Shown here piece after piece: positions 7,621 through 15,997 of a stretch of 64,000 nucleotides of DNA (positions within the stretch are counted from its first letter, which is position 1; every line of letters starts with the position of its first letter). The DNA is from Myxococcales bacterium. Lineage in GTDB: Bacteria; Myxococcota_A; Polyangia; Haliangiales; Haliangiaceae. The stretch spans positions 62,001 to 126,000 of the forward strand of contig JADJUF010000012.1 in NCBI GenBank assembly GCA_016717005.1, written 5' to 3'. The position numbers and the translations under genes are program-made. Below the pieces are notes generated by a model. It was given only the letters and a program-made list of their open reading frames with translations. It made no database searches and was not told the DNA's origin.

Positions 7621-9078
7621 TCAGCTCCTCCCGCGGCGGCCGCGGCCCCCGTCGACGAGGCGGGTGTACAGGGTCTCGTAGAGCGCGGTCTGGCGATCCC
7701 ACGAGAAGTCCTCGGCCATGCCGTTGTCGACCAGGCGCGACCACGCCGGTCGATCGCGGTAGGTCGCGAGCGCGGCCTGGACCGCCCAGCGCACGCCGGC
7801 GGCGTCGTGGTGCTCGAACAGGAAGCCGGTGCCGGTGCCGGTGCGCGGGTGCCACGGCCGCACGGTGTCGGCCAGGCCGCCGGTCTTGTGGACGATCGGC
7901 ACGGTGCCGTAGCGCAGGCTGTAGAGCTGGTTGAGGCCGCACGGCTCGTAGCGCGACGGCATCAGGAACATGTCGGCGCCGGCCTCGATCAGGTGCGCGA
8001 GCTTGTTGTTGAAGCCCTGGTAGAAGCAGACCTGGCGCGGGAACGCGCGCTGCAGCCGCGCGAACATGTCCTCGAGGCCGGGCTCGCCGCTGCCGAGCAC
8101 GGTCAGCTGGAAGCCGTGGCGCTGGAGCAGGCCCGGCATGACCGCGCCCAGCAGATCGAAGCCCTTCTGGCTGACCAGGCGCGAGACGACGCCGATCACC
8201 GGGGCCCGCGCGGCGTAGGGCAGGCCGAGCGCCTCGAGCAGCGCCTGCTTGTCGAGCTCCTTGCCGCGGCGATCGGCGGCGCTGTAGCGGGCCGGGATGT
8301 AGGTGTCGCGCTCGGGCGACCACTCGTCGTAGTCGACGCCGTTGAGGATGCCGACGACCGTCGAGCTGCGCGCGCGCAGGAAGCCGTCGAGGCCGGCGCC
8401 GTGGGCCGGCGTCTGGATCTCCTGCGCGTAGGTCGGGCTCACCGTCGACACGCCGTCGGCGTAGAGGATGCCCTGCAGCAGGAAGTTGACGCGCCCGGCC
8501 TGCAAGAGCTCCTGGTGGAACAGGTGCGCGAGGTGGGTCAGGTTGGTGTCGGGGCCGATCGAGGCCGGGAAGCTGCCCTGGTAGTTGAGGTTGTGGATCG
8601 TCAGGAGCGACTTGGCGCGCGCGAGCCGCGGGTCGCGCGCGAACGTGGTCTTGAGCAGGAGCGGGATCAGCGCGGCCTGCCAGTCGTGGCAGTGGACGAC
8701 GTCGGGCGCGAAGTCGAGGCGCTGGCACAGGTGCAGCGCCGCGTACGACAGGGCCAGGAACCGGCGGTGCTCGTCGGCGTCGCTGGTGTAGAGGCGGCCG
8801 CGCCCGAACAGCGCCGGGCAGTGGACGAAGTACGTCGGCGGCGCCGCGGCGGTCGTGAAGATCGTGATCGAGTAGCGGTGCTCGCCCAGCGGCAGCAGCA
8901 GCTCGACCACCGGGGCGAGCGCGGCGCCGCGGAAGTCGATCGTGTCGTAGAGCGGCACGACCACGCGCACGTCGTGGCCGGCCCGGTGCAGGTGGCGGGG
9001 CAGCGCCGCCAGCACGTCGGCGAGCCCGCCGGTCTTGGCGAACGGGGCCAGCTCTGAAGCGACGAACAGCAGCTTCAC
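7621..9078 (-). CDS. glgA: glycogen synthase (ADP-glucose type, GT5)
   Basis: 485 aa, the usual GlgA length. The enzyme transfers glucose from ADP-glucose to the non-reducing end of alpha-1,4-glucan in the cytoplasm. Evidence: the N-terminal KTGGLADVLAALP loop that binds ADP-glucose, HCHDWQAALIPLLLK in the GT5 domain, and the C-terminal nucleotide-binding site MPSRYEPCGLNQLYSLRYG followed by KTGGLADTV. The start is GTG at 9078 (VKLLFVASELAPFAKTGG). First gene of the seven-gene operon that continues to 171. Its presence beside two ATP-grasp ligases and a GCS2 ligase is unusual, because bacterial glgA normally travels with glgC, glgB or glgP, none of which is in this window. Confidence 0.93.
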   Translation of the reverse strand: MKLLFVASELAPFAKTGGLADVLAALPRHLHRAGHDVRVVVPLYDTIDFRGAALAPVVELLLPLGEHRYSITIFTTAAAPPTYFVHCPALFGRGRLYTSDADEHRRFLALSYAALHLCQRLDFAPDVVHCHDWQAALIPLLLKTTFARDPRLARAKSLLTIHNLNYQGSFPASIGPDTNLTHLAHLFHQELLQAGRVNFLLQGILYADGVSTVSPTYAQEIQTPAHGAGLDGFLRARSSTVVGILNGVDYDEWSPERDTYIPARYSAADRRGKELDKQALLEALGLPYAARAPVIGVVSRLVSQKGFDLLGAVMPGLLQRHGFQLTVLGSGEPGLEDMFARLQRAFPRQVCFYQGFNNKLAHLIEAGADMFLMPSRYEPCGLNQLYSLRYGTVPIVHKTGGLADTVRPWHPRTGTGTGFLFEHHDAAGVRWAVQAALATYRDRPAWSRLVDNGMAEDFSWDRQTALYETLYTRLVDGGRGRRGRS

Positions 9079-9180
9079 GTCAGCGGTTGACGATAGCAGA
9101 GCGGCTCGATGGGCTGGGCCGCGGTGGCGCGGGAACGGCGGTCGATCGGTCGGTGAACGGCGTCCAGGGGCGCCGGCCGG

Positions 9181-10089
9181 TCACCACCACGCCGCGATCG
9201 CGGTCGCCAGTGGCCGGGCCAGGCGCGCGACCTGGGCCGCGCCGATGCGCATCTCGGCGAACGGCGTGAACGGCTCGGCCAGCAGATCGCGGCGGACCTC
9301 GACGCACAGGGTCCGGCCGGGCCGGGCCAGGACGTGGGCGTGGGCCTGGGTGCTGGGGTGGAGCGGGTAGGTCACGCCGGTGGCGACGGCCAGGTCGAGC
9401 TCGGCGGCGGCGGCGGTCAGCGCGGCCACGACCGCCGGCGGGGCGTGGTCGACGCCGTCGAGGGTGCGGCCGATGACGTCGAGCGCCGGCCGCAGCGGCC
9501 AGGTGTCGACCCGGTCGGCGGCCCAGGCCCGGCGCAGGTTGGGCACGATCTCGAGATCGACCTCGACGTCGACGGTGCGCGGCGCGTAGGTGTGGAGCAT
9601 CAGCATGGCGCCGTCGGGGGCGAGCGCGGCCGCGGCGGCGGCGACGGTGGCGACGTAGGCGTCGAACGCGCCGCGCAGGAGCGCGCGATCCTCGGCGGTG
9701 GTGATCCACGGCATCAGCCCCGGGCCGACCTTGCCGGTGCGGAAGTCCTCCGGCGACGCGTCGATCTGGCGGTTGCAGTCGATGAACGTGCGCGGCACGC
9801 GGCACCGCACGATCGCGACCTGGCGGCGGGGCGCGGCCGCGACCACCAGCTCGGCGATCGCGACCGCCAGCTCGGGCGCCCCCGCGTCGGTGTTGACGTG
9901 GAAGAAGTCGACGAGGTCGGCCGGCAGCGGGCTGGTGAGCTGGCGCGCGTAGCGGTCGTAGTCGGCGGTGCGGGTGGCGCCGTGCGGGATCTCGATCAGC
10001 AGGTCGGGGCCGGCCGCGGCGTCGGCGTCGGCGCCGCGCACGAGCTGGAGGTCGACGACGTCGGGGATCGCGGCGGGCAGCGGGGGCAC
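9181..10089 (-). CDS. N-formylglutamate amidohydrolase-family hydrolase
   Basis: 302 aa, no signal peptide. Matches the N-formylglutamate deformylase/amidohydrolase family, zinc enzymes that release an amino acid from N-acyl or N-formyl conjugates. Motifs: LIEIPHGATRTADYDR near the N-terminus (metal His after I-P), RTFIDCNRQ, LMLHTYAPRTVDVEVD (second His) and the C-terminal VEVRRDLLAEPFTPF. The start is GTG at 10089, preceded by AAGG at good spacing. It lies 102 nt upstream of glgA and 43 nt after the alpha/beta hydrolase, all on the same strand, so it may belong to the same transcript. An amidohydrolase next to amide-forming ligases is suggestive. Confidence 0.75.
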   Translation of the reverse strand: MPPLPAAIPDVVDLQLVRGADADAAAGPDLLIEIPHGATRTADYDRYARQLTSPLPADLVDFFHVNTDAGAPELAVAIAELVVAAAPRRQVAIVRCRVPRTFIDCNRQIDASPEDFRTGKVGPGLMPWITTAEDRALLRGAFDAYVATVAAAAAALAPDGAMLMLHTYAPRTVDVEVDLEIVPNLRRAWAADRVDTWPLRPALDVIGRTLDGVDHAPPAVVAALTAAAAELDLAVATGVTYPLHPSTQAHAHVLARPGRTLCVEVRRDLLAEPFTPFAEMRIGAAQVARLARPLATAIAAWW

Positions 10090-10132
10090 GGCGCGACCTT
10101 GCCACGGATCGCGGCGGCGGGCGCGCGGCTGC

Positions 10133-11098
10133 CTACGGCTGGCCGCGGACGAAGTCGAGCACCGCCGCGACGAACCGGTCGGCGGCGTCGACGTGCGCGA
10201 AGTGCGAGGCCTCGGGTAGGCGCACCAGCCGGGCGTCGGGGATGAGCTCGGCGAAGACGTCGCCGAACCGCGGCGGCACCATCGGATCGCGCTCGGCGTA
10301 GACCAGCAGCAGTGGCACCGGGAAGCGCTCGCCGGCGGCGCGGCGCGCGCGCAAGGTCCGGTGGAACTCGCGGATCGGACCGATCGCCATGGTCTCGGCC
10401 AGGTGCTTGACGAACGCGCGCGCGCCCTCGGGCGAGGCCAGCTGGCCGCCGTAGATCCGCGCCTCCTCGCGCGACTTGAGCGACTCGTCCCAGTAGTGGA
10501 CGTTCTTGTGGACCCAGCGCTCGGGATCGCGGCGGGCCGCCCACGCCAGCGCGCGCCACGCGCCCGGCATCGCCAGCGCCGCGCGCAGCGCCCACAGCCG
10601 GGCCTCGGGCACGCCCGGCGAGTGCAGGTTGACCAGCCGCGACATGGCGTCCGGTTCGCGCAGCGCCAGGCGCATGCTCAGGTAGCCGCCCATCGAGTTG
10701 CCGATGACCGGGCAGCCGCGGATGCCGAGCACGCGCTGGACCGCGCCGAGCCAGATCGCGAGGGCCTCGGGGTGGTACGCGCGATCCTGGGGCCGGTCGC
10801 TGTCGCCGTTGCCGGGCAGGTCGGGCATGTACAGCGTGAAGTGCGCGCCGAGCGACGCGAGCACGTACCGCCACGAGTAGCTCGTGGTCATGAGGCCGTG
10901 CACCAGCAGCAGCGGCGGCCCGCTGCCGAACGTGCGGACCGCGGCGGTGCAGGCGCCGAGCTCGGCGGTGGTGATCGGGACCCGCGTGAGCTGGGTGTCG
11001 GCGAACGGGTGCGGGCGCCAAGGCGTCTCGGGCAGCTCCTCGAAGCGGCCGCGGCGGAACGGCACCAGCGGGCCGAGCTCGGGCGGGCGGGGGACCAT
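10133..11098 (-). CDS. alpha/beta hydrolase
   Basis: 321 aa. Classic fold: oxyanion HG in LLLVHGLMTTSYSW, nucleophile GNSMGGY near residue 132, acid in VYAERDPMVPP, and catalytic His in LPEASHFAHVD close to the C-terminus. The ATG at 11098 (MVPRPPELGPL) is taken because the in-frame sequence further upstream is antisense to the divergent protease gene. It faces that gene across 63 nt and probably heads the unit with the amidohydrolase. Relatives include epoxide hydrolases, haloalkane dehalogenases and lipases; the substrate is not predictable. Confidence 0.82.
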   Translation of the reverse strand: MVPRPPELGPLVPFRRGRFEELPETPWRPHPFADTQLTRVPITTAELGACTAAVRTFGSGPPLLLVHGLMTTSYSWRYVLASLGAHFTLYMPDLPGNGDSDRPQDRAYHPEALAIWLGAVQRVLGIRGCPVIGNSMGGYLSMRLALREPDAMSRLVNLHSPGVPEARLWALRAALAMPGAWRALAWAARRDPERWVHKNVHYWDESLKSREEARIYGGQLASPEGARAFVKHLAETMAIGPIREFHRTLRARRAAGERFPVPLLLVYAERDPMVPPRFGDVFAELIPDARLVRLPEASHFAHVDAADRFVAAVLDFVRGQP

Positions 11099-11161
11099 GG
11101 CCCGACGATACCGCGACGACGGCGCTTGATCGTCGGGGCCGCCCGCGTAGAGTCCGCGGCC

Positions 11162-12079
11162 ATGCGCACCAAGCTCCTGTGCTCCGTGGCGGCCCTGGCG
11201 GCGGCCTGCACCGCCGCCGACGATCGGCCGGCCACGACCGCGGCGCCGATCATCGGCGGCGCGGCCTCGCCCGACGACCACGCGGTGGTGTTGCTGGCGT
11301 CGTACCCGCCCGATCGCTCGGTGCTGGCGACCTGCACCGCGACCCTCGTGGCGCCCGACGTGCTCTTGACCGCGGCCCACTGCGTCGACACCGCGAACCA
11401 CCCGGGCTGGATCTTCGGCATGTTCCCCGACGCCGACGCGTCGATCTACCCGACCCTCGTCGCCCTCGAGCCGCACCTCGTGCCGGTGCGCGAGGTCCAC
11501 GTCCACCCGTCCTACGACCCGTCGCCGCCGTTCACCGCCGACATCGCGGTCGCGCTGCTCGCGACGCCGAGCACGATCACGCCGCTGCCGATCCGGCGGA
11601 CGGCGCTGACCGCCGCGATGGCCGGGCAGGCGGCCCGGATCATCGGCTACGGCCAGGCCACCGTCGGCGTGCCCAGCATGACCCGGCGCCAGGCCTCGAC
11701 GGTGATCGCCGGCCTCGACGCCGGTGACACGGTCCGGGTCGGCGACCCGCAGCACCTGACCTGCCTGGGCGACTCGGGCGGGCCAGCGACGATCATGGAG
11801 GGCGGCGTCGAGACCGTCATCGGCGTCGACTCGTACGCCGACAACGGCAACTGCGACTCGCCGGCGCACTTCCGGCGCACCGACGCCCACCGCTCGTTCC
11901 TCGAGACCTACGTCGGCGCGGCCCCGGGCCCCGACGCCGGCACCGGCGCTGGAGCTGACGCGGGCACCGAGGGTGGCGGCGACGACAGCGGCGGCTGCGC
12001 GACCGGCGGCGGCTCGTCGACCGGCGGCGCGCTGATCGTCGGGCTCGGGCTGGCGCTGCTGCGCCGCCGTCGGCGCTGA
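11162..12079 (+). CDS. secreted trypsin-like serine protease with MYXO-CTERM tail
   Basis: 305 aa. Peptidase S1 chain with activation-site-like IIGGAASPDD, catalytic His in LTAAHCVD (about 73), Asp in FTADIAVALL (about 126) and Ser in CLGDSGGPA (about 203). The N-terminus (MRTKLLCSVAALAAACTAAD) reads as a signal peptide with lipobox AAAC. The C-terminus has a Gly/Ser-rich linker, a Cys (GGCATGGGSS), a hydrophobic helix and RRRRR, which is the MYXO-CTERM sorting pattern of myxobacteria. So it carries both a lipoprotein signal and a C-terminal anchor. The ATG at 11162 is chosen because the signal peptide begins there; upstream in-frame sequence is antisense to the hydrolase. Confidence 0.9.
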   Translation: MRTKLLCSVAALAAACTAADDRPATTAAPIIGGAASPDDHAVVLLASYPPDRSVLATCTATLVAPDVLLTAAHCVDTANHPGWIFGMFPDADASIYPTLVALEPHLVPVREVHVHPSYDPSPPFTADIAVALLATPSTITPLPIRRTALTAAMAGQAARIIGYGQATVGVPSMTRRQASTVIAGLDAGDTVRVGDPQHLTCLGDSGGPATIMEGGVETVIGVDSYADNGNCDSPAHFRRTDAHRSFLETYVGAAPGPDAGTGAGADAGTEGGGDDSGGCATGGGSSTGGALIVGLGLALLRRRRR

Positions 12080-12139
12080 TCGCGATCCCGGGCGTCGTTC
12101 GCGCTTCCCCCGACCGACGATCCGCGCTCCACTGCCGCG

Positions 12140-12439
12140 ATGGGCAAGGTCGATGACATGCGACGGCTGCGCGAGGCGCAGCACCGGCAGCGGCAGGCGC
12201 CCGCGGCCGCGCGCGGCGCGGCGGCGGCGGTTCCGGATGCGGCCGCGCCGGCCGACGGCGACGGCGCCGAGGGTGCCGACGAGGGCGACGGCGGCGACGC
12301 GCCCGAGCTGGACCTGGAGGCCTCGTCGGGCAAGTGCTCGTCGTGCGGCAAGGTCAAGGCGATGAACCGTGGCGTCGTGGTCGATCACCAGAAGGGCCTG
12401 GGCAAGCGCTGCCCGGGCTCGCGCAAGCCGCCGGCGTGA
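12140..12439 (+). CDS. small protein with C-terminal Cys (zinc-ribbon-like) motif
   Basis: 99 aa, family not recognised. Charged N-terminal helix (MGKVDDMRRLREAQHRQRQ), then an Ala/Asp/Gly-rich low-complexity middle of about 50 residues, then a compact end with KCSSCGKVKAMNRG and KRCPGSRKPPA. The CxxC plus a later Cys and a His in VVDHQKG could bind one zinc ion. It runs tail-to-tail with the lipoprotein gene ending at 12455. Another ATG at 12158 is possible; the first is taken because the basic helix would otherwise be cut. Confidence 0.6.
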   Translation: MGKVDDMRRLREAQHRQRQAPAAARGAAAAVPDAAAPADGDGAEGADEGDGGDAPELDLEASSGKCSSCGKVKAMNRGVVVDHQKGLGKRCPGSRKPPA

Positions 12440-12454
12440 CCGCCGCGGCGCGCG

Positions 12455-13840
12455 TCAGCGGGTGAACGTCGTCGACGCGCCGCTGGCCCGGGCCAGGCCG
12501 ACGGTGAGGTCGGTGACCAGGAACTGCGCCGGATCGAAGTCGGCGACGTCGACGGTGGTGACGTCGAGCGTGACCGAGCCGCTGAGCGGATCGGGGCTGA
12601 TCGGCGGCAAGCGGAACGACGACGAGCCGTCGAGCACGGTGACGACCCAGGCCGGGCTGCCGCCGGTCGAGAAGCTGGCGTAGGCGAGCGAGGTGCCGGC
12701 GCCGGCGCCGAACGAGAACGTGCCGCCGGCGGTCGAGACGCCGGTGGGCGCCGGCAACCACGCGGGCAGCGCCGCGCTGCCGGGGTTGGCGACCGCGACG
12801 AAGCTCGACGAGTACGGCGCGGTGGCGGTGGCGGTGGGCGTGGCCAGGCCGACCAGGCGGTACGACCCGGCGAAGGCGCCGCTGGCCGCGAGCACCTGCG
12901 TCGACGGGCTCGCGGCGGTGACCGCGGGCAGCGGGAACACGATCTGGCCGTTGGCGCCGGTGTCGAGCATCGGGATCGCGAGCGCGTGGCCGAGGCCGGG
13001 GGCCGCGGCCGGGAACTGCACGGTCATGCTGGTGCGGCCGCCGGCGGGGACGATCGCCAGGCTCTCGCCGGCGACCTGCTGGCCGGCGCTGAGCGTCATC
13101 GGCGAGCCGGCCGCGAAGCCGATCAGCGTGTAGGTGTCGTCGGCGGCGTCGGTGGTGCCGCGCGAGTCGCCGTCGACGATCACCGCGGTGTGGAGCTGGG
13201 CGCCGGTGCGCGCGTTCATCTCCCAGGCGCAGCTGCCGCCGAGCCCGGAGTTGACGCAGGTGTTCTGCGGCGTGCCGCCCGAGGTCGGCTGGGGGATGCG
13301 GTTGTCGGCGGCGCTGGGATCGCTGGTGAACGAGTAGGTGACGACCGCGAGCGTGTAGTGGCCGAACGACGGCCCGGGCAGGCTGCCCCAGCCGGCGATC
13401 GTGCCGGTGACGCGGGCCATCGGCGTCGCCGCCGGGCGGCGGGCCAGCGGGATCGTGACGTTGCCGCCGGGCACGCCGAGCCAGGTGGCGGCGGTGCGGC
13501 CGCCGGCGGTGGCGGTGATGGTCTGCGGGCCGGTGATGGTGGCGTCGCGGAAGGTCGCGAGGCCGGTGCCGTCGGTGGTGGCGTCGAGCTGGACCGCGCC
13601 GCCGGCGCCGCCGAGGTGGACGGCCGCGCCGACGACCGGCGTCGAGCCGCCGGGCTCGACCACGAACACGTTGACCACGCCGTCGATCGGCGCCGAGGTG
13701 GCGCCGCCGCCCGGGATCAAGATCGGCGGCAGCACGCCGTCGGACGGCGGGCCGTCGGTGACGTCGTCGCCGCTGCCGCTGGGGCCGCAGGCGGCGGTGA
13801 GCGCGAGCGCGAGCAACAGCGTCGAGAAGGTGCGTGTCAT
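12455..13840 (-). CDS. large lipoprotein, probably outer-membrane or periplasmic
   Basis: 461 aa. Signal peptide MTRTFSTLLLALALTAACGP with lipobox TAAC. The rest is Gly/Ser/Thr/Ala-rich beta-type sequence. Residues about 40-120 look like a carboxypeptidase-regulatory/transthyretin-like fold (GAAVHLGGAGGAVQLDATT and TGLATFRDATITG), followed by beta repeats I cannot assign. The start ATG at 13840 overlaps the SCP2 gene stop (ATGA), so it is the last gene of the polyketide operon. It could tether or display the product at the envelope; that is inference from position only. Confidence 0.75.
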   Translation of the reverse strand: MTRTFSTLLLALALTAACGPSGSGDDVTDGPPSDGVLPPILIPGGGATSAPIDGVVNVFVVEPGGSTPVVGAAVHLGGAGGAVQLDATTDGTGLATFRDATITGPQTITATAGGRTAATWLGVPGGNVTIPLARRPAATPMARVTGTIAGWGSLPGPSFGHYTLAVVTYSFTSDPSAADNRIPQPTSGGTPQNTCVNSGLGGSCAWEMNARTGAQLHTAVIVDGDSRGTTDAADDTYTLIGFAAGSPMTLSAGQQVAGESLAIVPAGGRTSMTVQFPAAAPGLGHALAIPMLDTGANGQIVFPLPAVTAASPSTQVLAASGAFAGSYRLVGLATPTATATAPYSSSFVAVANPGSAALPAWLPAPTGVSTAGGTFSFGAGAGTSLAYASFSTGGSPAWVVTVLDGSSSFRLPPISPDPLSGSVTLDVTTVDVADFDPAQFLVTDLTVGLARASGASTTFTR

Positions 13841-14211
13841 GAGCCCTCGTGCTTGAGATTGCGTCCGACCTTGAGCAGCGTGCCGAGGCTGCCGCGGGCC
13901 TTGATCTTGCCGCGCAGCAGGGCCCCCGGGATGCCGATGCGACCTTCGCGCAGTTTGCGGAAGGTGTCGACCGTCATGGCGATCGTGAACGACGGCTTGG
14001 CGTGGGGGCCGCGGGCGACCTCGACCTGACCGTCGCCCATGGTCACCTGCCAGGTGCCGCCGCGCTCGCCGGCCAGCTCGATCTGCGCGATCGCGTGATC
14101 GCGCCCGACCTGGGCCCGGTAGGCCGGGTGCGCGGCGAGCTGCGCCGGGATCCACTCCATGAAGAAGCGGTCGGGCTCGTCGAGGAACGGGTGCGCGGTC
14201 GGCTCAGCCAT
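13837..14211 (-). CDS. SCP2 sterol-carrier-like lipid-binding protein
   Basis: 124 aa, the length of a single SCP2 domain. The second half shows the family pattern VTMGDGQVEVARG followed by KPSFTIAMTVDTFRKLREGRIG and LLRGKIKARGSLGTLLKV, the usual K-I-x-x-x-G-x-x-x-L-L helix. SCP2 domains bind fatty acids, acyl-CoA and other lipids in a hydrophobic tunnel. It overlaps the methyltransferase gene by 8 nt and the lipoprotein gene by 4 nt. A lipid carrier at the end of this operon supports a lipid-like product. Confidence 0.8.
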   Translation of the reverse strand: MAEPTAHPFLDEPDRFFMEWIPAQLAAHPAYRAQVGRDHAIAQIELAGERGGTWQVTMGDGQVEVARGPHAKPSFTIAMTVDTFRKLREGRIGIPGALLRGKIKARGSLGTLLKVGRNLKHEGS

Positions 14212-15997
14212 CGCGGCGCGCCAGGACCCGGTAGGTGTTGGAGCGCTTGCCGCGCTTGACGAACGGCGTGATCACGCGATCGACCAGGATGCCGAGGATG
14301 ATCAGCGGCGAGCCCAGGGTCCAGACCAGGCCGCGGCGCACGCGCGCCAGGGTCGAGCGCGGCCGCCACGGCTGCAGCGGCGGCGGCGCCAGGCGCCCGA
14401 GCAGCAGGAACGCGGCGAACAGGAAGTCGACGCGCTGGTGGGCCGAGCCGCGGTGCCACGCGAGCGGCGTGAACCCGGCCTCGCGCAGCAGGCGCTCGAG
14501 GTTGCCGACCGACAGCAGGTGCTGGTGCTGGGGCTGGAACCACGGCAGCCAGTAGGTGCCGAGCAGCGTGCCGAGGCCGAACTCGGGATCGGGCACCTCG
14601 ATCATCAGGTGGCCGCCGGGCGTGAGGGTGGTGTGCGCGGCCGCGAGCTCCTCGCGCGGCTCGCGGGTGTGCTCGAGGTAGTGGGCCATGCTGACGACCT
14701 CGTAGCTGCCGGCCAGCTCGGCGGCGAGCTCCGGGAACAGGCCGTGGAAGCCGTGATCGATCCAGCGGCGCCGCAGCGCCTCGTCGACGCTGTCGCTGAG
14801 GTCGAGGCCGTCGAAGCGGGTGCCGGGCAGCTCGTCCCGCGCGCTCAGGCAGAAGTGGCCGTGGCCGCAGCCGACGTCGAGCCAGCGCGCCGGCGTCGTC
14901 ACGTCCTTGACCATGCGCGCGCGCGCGAGGTAGCCGGCGCCCGACAGCCCGAAGATGAACGCGATGCCGGCCTCGCCGAGGCCGTCGTAGAAGTCCTTGT
15001 AGTAGTAGTTGAGCCCGGCGATCGACAGGCGCGGGTTCTGGAAGACGTGGCCGCAGGCCGTGCAGCGATCGAGCACGAACCGGCCGGGCTTGTGCTGGAG
15101 CAGATCGCGGAAGCGCAGGTGCACCTTCAGCGCGGGCTCGGCGCACACCGGGCAGGTGTCGCGGCGCGGCTCGAAGAACGTGTCGGCGGTGGTGGCCAGC
15201 TCGGCGTAGACGGCGCGGCGGCGCTCGACCGGATCGGGCCCGGCGTCGGGGCGCCACCGGCCCAGCAACGTGCGCGCGAACAGGTACAGCTCGACCGGCG
15301 CGCGCAGCAGGGTGACGAGCGCCAGATCCCGCGACCGCACCTTGGTGGCGGCGATCGAGATCAGCGGCTGCAGGTGCCACAGCCCGAGCGTGACGCCGCC
15401 AGCGATCGGCGCGAGCCAGACGCCGACCGCCATGATCGCGAAGAACAGCGGCTGCAGGATCAGCGCGACCGGCGTCGACGGGCCCAGCAGCGCGCGCACG
15501 ACGGCGCGGCGGCGCGACAGGTCCTCGCGGCCGGCGCGGGCCGACGGCGCGACCGCCAGGTCGGTGGTGGCGGTGGCGTACTGCTTGAGCCGGGCGGCCA
15601 GGCGCAAGAACGCGACCTCGTCGGCGGGCGGCTCGGCGCGGGCCCGCTCGGCGACCTCGGCGGTGCACAGGAGCGCGTAGCTGGCGGTGCGTCCGACCGC
15701 GAGCCGGTCGGCGCGGTAGGTGGCGGGATCGACGAGCTGGGCCAGGCTGAGCGCGGCGATGGTCGGCAGGTCGCCGGGGATCACGTCGACGACCTCGAGG
15801 CCGTGCGCGGTGGCGTGGGCGCTCGCGGCCCGGCGGGTGGCGTCGTCGAGGGTCACCCCGGGCGCGGTGAAGAACCGGTGGTCGGCGGCGACCGGCGCGT
15901 CGGACGGCGCCATCGTGGTGAGGGCGGCGAGGCGGCCGCGCATGCGCAGGGCCGACAGCGCGAACAGCGCGGCGAGGGGAATCAGGACCCAGATCAT
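14204..15997 (-). CDS. membrane-anchored SAM methyltransferase with Cys4 zinc site
   Basis: 597 aa. N-terminal membrane segment MIWVLIPLAALFALSALRM, a middle part with a second hydrophobic stretch (VALILQPLFFAIMAVGVWLA, about 175-195), a zinc site CPVC near 282 and CTAC near 312, then a class I methyltransferase with SAM motif WLDVGCGHGHF near 375 and the later motif YEVVSMAHYLEHTREP. A C-terminal hydrophobic stretch near 565 (PLIILGILVDRVIT) may also touch the membrane. The type resembles O- or C-methyltransferases of natural-product and polysaccharide clusters. Start ATG at 15997 overlaps the glycosyltransferase stop (ATGA). Likely acts on a lipid-borne or glycosylated intermediate at the membrane. 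Confidence 0.82.
   Translation of the reverse strand: MIWVLIPLAALFALSALRMRGRLAALTTMAPSDAPVAADHRFFTAPGVTLDDATRRAASAHATAHGLEVVDVIPGDLPTIAALSLAQLVDPATYRADRLAVGRTASYALLCTAEVAERARAEPPADEVAFLRLAARLKQYATATTDLAVAPSARAGREDLSRRRAVVRALLGPSTPVALILQPLFFAIMAVGVWLAPIAGGVTLGLWHLQPLISIAATKVRSRDLALVTLLRAPVELYLFARTLLGRWRPDAGPDPVERRRAVYAELATTADTFFEPRRDTCPVCAEPALKVHLRFRDLLQHKPGRFVLDRCTACGHVFQNPRLSIAGLNYYYKDFYDGLGEAGIAFIFGLSGAGYLARARMVKDVTTPARWLDVGCGHGHFCLSARDELPGTRFDGLDLSDSVDEALRRRWIDHGFHGLFPELAAELAGSYEVVSMAHYLEHTREPREELAAAHTTLTPGGHLMIEVPDPEFGLGTLLGTYWLPWFQPQHQHLLSVGNLERLLREAGFTPLAWHRGSAHQRVDFLFAAFLLLGRLAPPPLQPWRPRSTLARVRRGLVWTLGSPLIILGILVDRVITPFVKRGKRSNTYRVLARRDG

Noticed and set aside
2596..14155. Longer in-frame starts for several minus-strand genes (e.g. 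to 5989, 12388 and 14155)
   Set aside because: The extra N-terminal sequence is a frame-shifted reading of the upstream gene; start/stop overlaps mark the true starts.
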